NCBI GenBank assembly: GCA_039818285.1
Contig: JBCBUE010000109.1
Location: 1 to 6,926 of the forward strand
Direction: 5' to 3'
Source: JBCBUE01 sp039818285
Lineage (GTDB): Bacteria; Planctomycetota; Phycisphaerae; Phycisphaerales; Phycisphaeraceae
Length of the DNA stretch: 6,926 nucleotides
This document shows positions 1-4,835 of the stretch, one piece after another; within the stretch, counting starts at the first letter, position 1, and every line of letters begins with the position of its first letter. Made by a program: the position numbers and the translations under genes. Under the pieces are notes generated by a model that saw only the letters and a list, made by a program, of their open reading frames with translations, was not told the origin of the DNA and searched no databases.

Positions 1-660
<660 letters not shown>

Positions 661-1049
661 TCCCGACCCACGACCGACCCCTATCTCCACCCGGAGAGAC
701 GGGCGTCGCCGTGAGTTGCGATGTCACCCAACACGCACGAGCAACAACGCTCCCGGATCGTCAAGACCCGGGCTCACTCGACCCCGCCGGACTCCCAACC
801 CGCTGGCGGGCCGACGCGATCCCTACGGGGCGTATCGGTGTCGCAACACAAAGACCTATTCACCCACCGTTCACCGTCGCTCGCCGAGCTTCCTCCTTCG
901 GCGGCGTCACGTGGACGCCCCTCCCTGACCCGGGACTCATCTCGGGGAGGGGGCGGGGTCGTCAGTGAGCGGCCACGTACCGATCCTCTCGGATCGTCTC
1001 GCGTGTCGTTCGCTCAGGTCGCGTTGGCTTAACGGCCGACTTCGACCTT
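661..1049 (+). other. 23S-5S internal transcribed spacer, no gene seen
   Basis: About 390 bases separate 23S from 5S, which is long for this spacer. I found no tRNA: there is no T-loop GTTCGA-type block with matching acceptor arms. I also found no credible protein gene. The stretch contains a strong imperfect hairpin (916-955), a perfect 6-bp hairpin with a TCTC loop (981-996) and a weaker stem at 1023-1040. None is followed by a T-run, so they look more like precursor-rRNA processing stems than terminators. Confidence 0.8.
916..955 (+). other. Strong hairpin in the 23S-5S spacer, possible rRNA processing stem
   Basis: The inner stem pairs 929-935 with 940-946 (seven pairs, one G-U) around a CTCA loop. 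An outer stem pairs 916-922 with 948-955, with one bulged G at 953. The two are separated by an asymmetric internal loop (923-928 opposite 947). There is no T-tract downstream, so an intrinsic terminator is unlikely. A role in RNase III-type processing of the 23S-5S precursor is inferred only from location and shape. Confidence 0.45.
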
Positions 1050-1156
1050 TCCGGTGACCATAGTGCTGGGGTCACACCCGTTCCCATTCCGAACACGGCC
1101 GTTAAGCCCAGCACGCCGATGATACTGCCTCTGCGGGAAAGTAGGTCATCGCCGGA
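1050..1156 (+). rRNA. rrf: 5S ribosomal RNA
   Basis: The gene encodes the 5S rRNA of the large subunit central protuberance. The terminal helix is formed by TCCGGTGACC at 1050-1059 and GGTCATCGCCGGA at 1144-1156. The conserved loop-B/C stretch CCCATTCCGAACACGG follows near 1083-1098, and the 3' domain carries the GGGAAAGTAGG type of sequence near 1135-1145. The length of about 107 bases is normal. It is co-oriented with 23S and directly followed by an intrinsic terminator, so it closes the rRNA operon. The ends may shift by 1-3 bases. Confidence 0.96.
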
Positions 1157-1161
1157 TTCAT

Positions 1162-1197
1162 GCCCCCGATCGGCCTAAAGCCGGTTGGGGGCTTTTT
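1162..1197 (+). terminator. Intrinsic terminator of the rRNA operon
   Basis: A 13-bp stem pairs 1162-1174 with 1180-1192, with two G-U wobbles in its middle and a CTAAA loop at 1175-1179. A run of five T follows at 1193-1197. It starts six bases after the 5S 3' end, the expected position for terminating rrn transcription. Confidence 0.93.
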
Positions 1198-1229
1198 CGT
1201 GCGCCGCCCTTTGGGCTTGATCCGCGAAT

Positions 1230-1262
1230 TTAACTTGGATCGACGGGGCGCCCAATTAAGAT
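1230..1262 (+). promoter_or_regulatory. Candidate promoter of pseudopilin unit A
   Basis: An AT-rich box TTTAACTT (1229-1236) and a second box TTAAGATGG (1256-1264) stand out from the GC-rich background. Copy B has matching boxes (TTTAACTT and TTAAAATGG). In both copies the core hexamers TTAACT and TAAGAT/TAAAAT are separated by exactly 21 bases, and both lie 27 bases before a conserved CCGGAG. The 21-base gap is too long for a standard sigma-70 promoter. An alternative -35 choice of TTGGAT at 1235-1240 gives a 16-base gap. The promoter role is inferred from conservation, composition and position just after the rrn terminator. Confidence 0.35.
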
Positions 1263-1305
1263 GGACTTGACTCCATGACTCTTTTCGTACCGGAGTGCTC
1301 AGTGG

Positions 1306-1379
1306 CTCATGTCGGGGCGAGCGTTTCGCCCCGGTGACAACGCGACCGCGAGCCGATCGAGCAGCGACGCGGCGGCGTC
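1306..1379 (+). promoter_or_regulatory. Conserved structured leader element, copy A
   Basis: This 74-base block in the leader of the first pseudopilin gene aligns without gaps to 2609-2682 upstream of the second, with 63 of 74 bases identical. The identity includes an unbroken 25-base run (1327-1351). It can form an 8-bp hairpin (1313-1320 with 1326-1333) and a 5-bp hairpin (1366-1370 with 1375-1379, loop GGCG). Between the copies, one stem pair changes from C-G to U-G and keeps pairing; the other stem-1 changes are in the loop and its closing pair. In hairpin 2 only a loop base differs. Weaker similarity extends to 1424. I cannot match it to a riboswitch family I know. It could be a cis-acting RNA or a protein-binding DNA site; the function is unknown. 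Confidence 0.55.
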
Positions 1380-1429
1380 ATCTTCACCGCTTTCATTCAT
1401 CCCCATAGCGCTCGACGCGGCGGATCTTC

Positions 1430-1456
1430 CTTTGGCGCGATGGTTTTGCGCCAAGG
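1430..1456 (+). promoter_or_regulatory. Terminator-like hairpin inside leader A
   Basis: A 9-bp stem pairs 1430-1438 with 1448-1456 (one wobble) around a nine-base loop, and is followed by TTGTT at 1457-1461. The layout resembles a weak intrinsic terminator or attenuator about 120 bases before the pseudopilin start. Copy B has no equivalent stem with a T-tract, so a shared attenuation mechanism is not supported. Confidence 0.3.
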
Positions 1457-1575
1457 TTGTTCGATGGAACCAGCCGGGAACAGCTCTCGGCGGTCATCGG
1501 CGGTTGGTCCGCCTCCCCCGCGTCTTGTTTCACCGGCCGGCGGCGTGATCTCTCTCCTCTCTCGGGAGCGCTGTG

Positions 1576-2400
1576 ATGTTGAATCGACTGAAACCGGATC
1601 GCTGGGCGTTCAGCCTGCTGGAGCTGTGCGTGATGGTGATGGTGATCGGCTTGCTGGTGGCTCTTCTGCTGCCGTCGTTCCACACCCGGCACGGGTACCC
1701 ACCCCACGCCATGGAGAAAATCCGGGTCCGTGGCATCCATCAGTCCTTGCTCATGTTTGCGCAGAGCAACGAAGGCTGGTACCCGGGTTTGTCCGCCGAG
1801 GGCGAGCCGCTTCAAGCCGGCGCCGTCGACGGCGCGGACGAGAGCGGGGCGTACCCCGGCGTTCGCTACGTGATCCTGATGGACGGCAACTATTTCCACG
1901 GCGACTTTGCGATCAGCCCGCTGGATTCGGGCAAGACGGCTTGGACCACGACCGCCGTGCCCGTCTCGACCCAGCATTTTTCGTTTTCACTGCTGTCGCT
2001 GGACCGCAACTGGGACGGGCGTATCGACCGAAGGGAACTGCATTCGACGGAGCGGACGACGCCTGATCAAAGCATCGGGCGCGTGGCCGAGTGGCGCGAG
2101 ACGCTCAACGCCGAGGCTCCCGTGATGTCGTCCCGCAACACGGGCGACGACGGCGCGGATCGGGTCTCCAGCATTCACGGCGACCGTAACTCGGGCGACT
2201 GGCGAGGCCACGTGGCGTGGAACGACAATCGCGTGTCGTTCGAGACCTCGCCGACGCTCAGCACCCGCTACGCCGAGGGAACTGGGCGTGCCGCGGACCA
2301 GAGCACCGGCGATCACCTGTTTGTCGATGAGTCCGGCGACGCGGCGGACGACGCGGCGATGGTGTACCAGGACGGCCGGACGCTGGTCGGCCAGCGTTGA
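1576..2400 (+). CDS. Pseudopilin-like protein with prepilin N-terminus and EF-hand-type loop (copy A)
   Basis: This predicted 274-residue type IV prepilin-like (type II secretion pseudopilin-like) protein should anchor in the inner membrane by its N-terminal helix, with the C-terminal domain outside. A short basic leader (residues 1-11) precedes the processing site A11|F12-S-L-L-E16. The mature E5 and a hydrophobic helix (12-33, ending in P33) are present, but the residue before the cut is Ala instead of the usual Gly. Residues 143-154 match a canonical EF-hand Ca2+ loop (D1, N3, D5, G6, I8, D9, E12). The C-terminal part carries the SIH, DWRG, VSFE and HLF blocks also seen in its paralog. ATG 1576 is preferred over GTG 1573 because GGGAG at 1564-1568 lies 7 bases upstream of it. 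Over residues 94-126, 25 of 33 positions match copy B downstream. No pilus assembly gene is in view; the role in secretion, surface structure or otherwise is open. Confidence 0.85.
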   Translation: MLNRLKPDRWAFSLLELCVMVMVIGLLVALLLPSFHTRHGYPPHAMEKIRVRGIHQSLLMFAQSNEGWYPGLSAEGEPLQAGAVDGADESGAYPGVRYVILMDGNYFHGDFAISPLDSGKTAWTTTAVPVSTQHFSFSLLSLDRNWDGRIDRRELHSTERTTPDQSIGRVAEWRETLNAEAPVMSSRNTGDDGADRVSSIHGDRNSGDWRGHVAWNDNRVSFETSPTLSTRYAEGTGRAADQSTGDHLFVDESGDAADDAAMVYQDGRTLVGQR

Positions 2401-2433
2401 TCGCTCGTTTGTGTGCTGCGATGCCCCCTCCAG

Positions 2434-2468
2434 GCCCCGCCGTGAGTTTGCCGACGGAGCTTGTTATT
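2434..2468 (+). terminator. Degenerate terminator hairpin after pseudopilin A
   Basis: The arms at 2434-2442 and 2452-2460 enclose a nine-base loop and are followed by TTGTTATT. The same architecture follows copy B, but here two of the nine pairs are C-A mismatches, leaving a weakened stem. Some read-through into unit B is possible. Confidence 0.5.
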
Positions 2469-2533
2469 GGGTTGGGCCGCGGTCGTCGATCGGACCTGAC
2501 GCGATTCGCTGGGATCCAAATTGCAAGATCGAT

Positions 2534-2566
2534 TTAACTTTGGAATCGTCGCCTTCCGATTAAAAT
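2534..2566 (+). promoter_or_regulatory. Candidate promoter of pseudopilin unit B
   Basis: TTTAACTT at 2533-2540 and TTAAAAT at 2560-2566 mirror the boxes of unit A with identical spacing. TAAAAT at 2561-2566 matches five of six bases of the TATAAT consensus. TTGGAA at 2540-2545 would be an alternative -35 with 15 bases of spacing. If the -10 call is right, transcription starts near 2573, giving a leader of a little over 320 bases. This is inference from conservation between the two copies. Confidence 0.4.
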
Positions 2567-2608
2567 GGAGTAGATTTTGAACTTCTGTTCCTTCCGGAGA
2601 TCGATGGG

Positions 2609-2682
2609 CTCATGACGGGGTGAATGGTCCGCCCCGGTGACAACGCGACCGCGAACCGATCGAGTTACGACGCAGCGGCGTC
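2609..2682 (+). promoter_or_regulatory. Conserved structured leader element, copy B
   Basis: This is the second copy of the 74-base leader block. Stem 1 pairs 2616-2622 with 2630-2636 and carries a U-G pair (2621-2631) where copy A has C-G. Stem 2 pairs 2669-2673 with 2678-2682 around AGCG. The unbroken identity to copy A covers 2630-2654. The similarity continues with a GCTTTtATTCAT stretch (2691-2702) and CGCTCGATCGGGCGGA (2712-2727). The block lies about 210 bases before the start codon. The frame that is open in copy A meets a TGA here three codons after the aligned ATG, so the element is not a conserved leader peptide. Confidence 0.55.
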
Positions 2683-2881
2683 CCATTCCTGCTTTTATTC
2701 ATTCTCTTTCCCGCTCGATCGGGCGGAAACCATGTCGGCGCGGTCGTTGCGCGTGGATGTGGAATTAAGCCAACGCCGAAACCATGCGGAACCCGCGCGT
2801 TTCGGCGGGTCCAGGCGATCGATCCGCCCGTTCTGCTTCGATATCTCCCGGCAAGCGGCGCTTCTTCGTAGGCCTTGCAGC

Positions 2882-2889
2882 AAGGAGAT
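2882..2889 (+). promoter_or_regulatory. Ribosome binding site deciding the start of pseudopilin B
   Basis: AAGGAGAT lies six bases before ATG 2896. An upstream in-frame TTG at 2875 would place this Shine-Dalgarno site inside the coding region, so ATG 2896 is the better start. Confidence 0.85.
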
Positions 2890-2895
2890 AAAGCC

Positions 2896-3675
2896 ATGCA
2901 AGGACGAAAGCTGTCGTATTGTTTATGTGGTTTTACATTGATTGAGTTGCTGGTGGTGATTTCGATCATCGCGTTGCTGATCGGGATCCTGCTCCCGGCC
3001 TTGGCCGCGGCGCGGGACGCCGCGCGTCGCCTGGACAACTCGACGCACGTTCGCGGGATCATGCAGACGCTGGTGATGTACGCCCAGTCGAACAACGGCC
3101 GGTTTCCCGGCCTGGCGGGCGACGGCGGCATCGAGGCCGCGGCCGACATCGACGGTTCGAGCGAGGACGGGGCGCACCCCGGCGCCCGGTTCGTGATCCT
3201 GATGGACGCGAACTACTTCACCGGTGACTACGCGCTTAGCCCGGCCGAGTCGGGCAAGACGGCGTGGACGACGACCGGCACGCCGATCACGACGGACCAG
3301 TTCTCCTACGCGATGCTGGCGGTCGACATCGACGATGACGACGTGATCGATGCCGGCGGTCGGACGGGCGAGTGGTCGGAGACGTTGAACTCGGAGGCCA
3401 AGCTGTTCGGCGACCGCAACACGGGCGCGGACGCGGACGGCATGGTGTCGAGCATCCACACGGAGGTGGATGGGGGCGACTGGCGCGGCTCGGTGGCGAG
3501 CGGCGATGGGTCGGTCGTCTTCGAGACCCAGCAGACGCTGGACACGCGATTCGGCAACGGCGTGTTCTTCGAGGACGACAACCTGTTTGCCGAGGACGCC
3601 GACCCTTCCGGGAGCACGTCCGCCGGTGCGGCGTGGGTGTATCAGGACAACCGGAGGCTGGTGGATCAGGACTGA
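2896..3675 (+). CDS. Pseudopilin-like protein with prepilin N-terminus (copy B)
   Basis: This predicted 259-residue protein is the paralog of the gene just upstream. It has a textbook class III prepilin signal: a basic leader, G12|F13-T-L-I-E17, a hydrophobic helix to P34, then an Ala-rich helix (AAARDAARR at 37-45). A prepilin peptidase would cut after G12 and methylate F13. Residues 95-127 are highly similar to copy A, and the C-terminal SIH, DWRG, VVFE, TRFG and DNLF blocks follow. The acidic segment D144-I-D-D-D-D-V-I-D152 occupies the place of the EF-hand loop of copy A, but Gly replaces the position-12 Glu and the position-6 Gly is Asp. A 14-residue stretch after the loop in copy A is missing here. 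The leader contains two cysteines (C9, C11). A clear Shine-Dalgarno and a perfect terminator frame the gene as a single transcription unit. The substrate or pilus system it serves cannot be told from this window. Confidence 0.9.
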   Translation: MQGRKLSYCLCGFTLIELLVVISIIALLIGILLPALAAARDAARRLDNSTHVRGIMQTLVMYAQSNNGRFPGLAGDGGIEAAADIDGSSEDGAHPGARFVILMDANYFTGDYALSPAESGKTAWTTTGTPITTDQFSYAMLAVDIDDDDVIDAGGRTGEWSETLNSEAKLFGDRNTGADADGMVSSIHTEVDGGDWRGSVASGDGSVVFETQQTLDTRFGNGVFFEDDNLFAEDADPSGSTSAGAAWVYQDNRRLVDQD

Positions 3676-3708
3676 TCGCCGCTGAGAGGTTGGCTTGACT
3701 GCCCGTGG

Positions 3709-3742
3709 GCCCCGCCGTGAGTCAGCCGGCGGGGCTTGTTTT
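3709..3742 (+). terminator. Intrinsic terminator after pseudopilin B
   Basis: A perfect 9-bp GC-rich stem pairs 3709-3717 with 3727-3735 around a nine-base loop, followed by TTGTTTT at 3736-3742. It lies 33 bases after the stop codon. The reverse strand has no T-run beyond the hairpin, so it is a good terminator only for the + strand, although the convergent reductase gene ends 30 bases away. Confidence 0.88.
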
Positions 3743-3771
3743 CAATCCGAGGCTGTGCGGGCGAGCTTGGT

Positions 3772-4797
3772 TCAGGCTTTGTAGTGCTCGAAGGGGCCGG
3801 CGTTGACGACGTCGACGACGCGGTCGATCAGGGCTTGGCGTTGCTGGGCGGACATGCCGGCGAACTGGCGGACGGCTTGGGCGTTCTGCGTGATTTGCCG
3901 CGAGGCGCCGCAGCCGATCGTGGCGGCGCCGATGGGCAGGGAGAGGACGAAGGCGAGGGCCTGATCGAGGGTGAAGACATCGGGGATGAGGACGGCGGGC
4001 GTCGCGCCGCGCTGGACGCGGTCGCTCACCGACCATCGGACCTGTTCGCCGAAGGCCCCGCCGCCGCCGAAGACCTTCATAGCGAAGACATCGAGGTTGG
4101 CGTCGACGGCCTTGGGCAGGGTGTTAAGCGTGAAGCTGGCGCGGGCGGTGTCGATGACGCTGACGGGCATCATGACGCACTCGAGCGCGTCGGCGTGCTT
4201 GGCGATGAAGTGGTCGTGGGCGCGGTGGTCGCGATGGCCGGAGAAGCCGACGTGCTTGATCTTGCCTTGTGTCTTGGCTCTGAGGGCGGCGTCGAGCACG
4301 CCGTTGGCCACCCGGTTGTCGACGTCTTGCACCGAGTTGACGGAGTGGATCAGGTAGATATCGATGACATCGGTTTTCATCTGGCTCAGCGAGGCCTCGA
4401 GTTCGCGGGTGAAGCCGGCGGCGTTGGTGGCGGTGGACTTGCTGAGCAGGACGATGTCGTCGCGGTACTTGGGGGTGAGGTGCCGGCCCCAATCGGTCTC
4501 GACTCGTCCGCCGCCGTACATGCGGGCGGTCTCGAAGAATCGGCAGCCCTGGGCCAGTGCGGTCTCGATGAGCTGCGGGGCGGGGTCGTCGCTGGCGTGG
4601 TGGGAGGCCCCGCCGGCGGCGAGGACGGTCACGGTCAGGCCGGTGCGGCCGAGGGGGCGGGTGGGCAGCAGGGGGCCGAGACGGTCGGCGGCGGGGTGGG
4701 GCGTGGCCTGAGCCGAGGCGACAGCGCCCGGCAGGGCGGTGAGCGTGGGCAGGGCGGCGGCGAGCTTGAGGAAGGCGCGGCGGTCGAGGTGGCTCAT
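3772..4797 (-). CDS. Tat-exported aldo/keto reductase
   Basis: This predicted 341-residue NAD(P)H-dependent oxidoreductase belongs to the aldo/keto reductase (AKR) TIM-barrel superfamily; its carbonyl substrate is unknown. The N-terminus has a twin-arginine signal (D5-R6-R7-A-F-L-K11, a hydrophobic stretch, and a likely cut after ASA near residue 29), so the enzyme should fold with cofactor in the cytosol and be exported by Tat. The barrel starts at LGRTGLTVT (49-57). The catalytic tetrad positions are E89 (FFETA, normally Asp), Y94 (MYGGG), K120 (LLSKS) and H151 (YLIHS). KIKHVGFSGHRD (179-190) and the C-terminal IGCGASRQITQN (294-305) with R300 and N305 fit the cofactor-binding end of the barrel. 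The frame stays open far upstream, but ATG 4797 directly precedes the Tat signal and lies after the pckG stop. No strong Shine-Dalgarno is visible. It follows pckG by 38 bases, so co-transcription is plausible. Confidence 0.9.
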   Translation of the reverse strand: MSHLDRRAFLKLAAALPTLTALPGAVASAQATPHPAADRLGPLLPTRPLGRTGLTVTVLAAGGASHHASDDPAPQLIETALAQGCRFFETARMYGGGRVETDWGRHLTPKYRDDIVLLSKSTATNAAGFTRELEASLSQMKTDVIDIYLIHSVNSVQDVDNRVANGVLDAALRAKTQGKIKHVGFSGHRDHRAHDHFIAKHADALECVMMPVSVIDTARASFTLNTLPKAVDANLDVFAMKVFGGGGAFGEQVRWSVSDRVQRGATPAVLIPDVFTLDQALAFVLSLPIGAATIGCGASRQITQNAQAVRQFAGMSAQQRQALIDRVVDVVNAGPFEHYKA

Positions 4798-4835
4798 GCC
4801 TGGAGCGTATGGCCGGTCGCGGCGTGGGTCGAGGG

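Larger units (their letters stand above)
1229..3742 (+). repeat. Tandem duplication of a promoter-leader-pseudopilin-terminator unit
   Basis: Unit A (1229-2468) and unit B (2533-3742) share, in the same order, two AT-rich promoter-like boxes, a CCGGAG, the 74-base leader block, a homologous pseudopilin gene and a GCCCCGCCG-type terminator hairpin with a nine-base loop. Similarity is patchy outside the leader core and the coding blocks, which points to an old duplication or to two members of a larger dispersed family. Confidence 0.75.

Noticed and set aside
1306..1379. Known riboswitch such as c-di-GMP class I or fluoride
   Set aside because: The first hairpin superficially recalls a fluoride-switch opening, but the downstream GATGAC-type and pseudoknot elements are not present, and the GEMM tetraloop/receptor and GACGCAAAGCC core are absent.
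1309..1548. Possible leader peptides at 1309-1548 and 2624-2941, which share a RPGDNATA-type stretch
   Set aside because: The shared peptide is a by-product of the conserved nucleotide block. Substitutions are not biased to third positions, copy B has a stop three codons after the ATG aligned with that of copy A, and the frames diverge completely afterwards.
2875..2895. TTG start for pseudopilin B at 2875
   Set aside because: It overlaps the Shine-Dalgarno AAGGAGAT, which is ideally spaced for ATG 2896.
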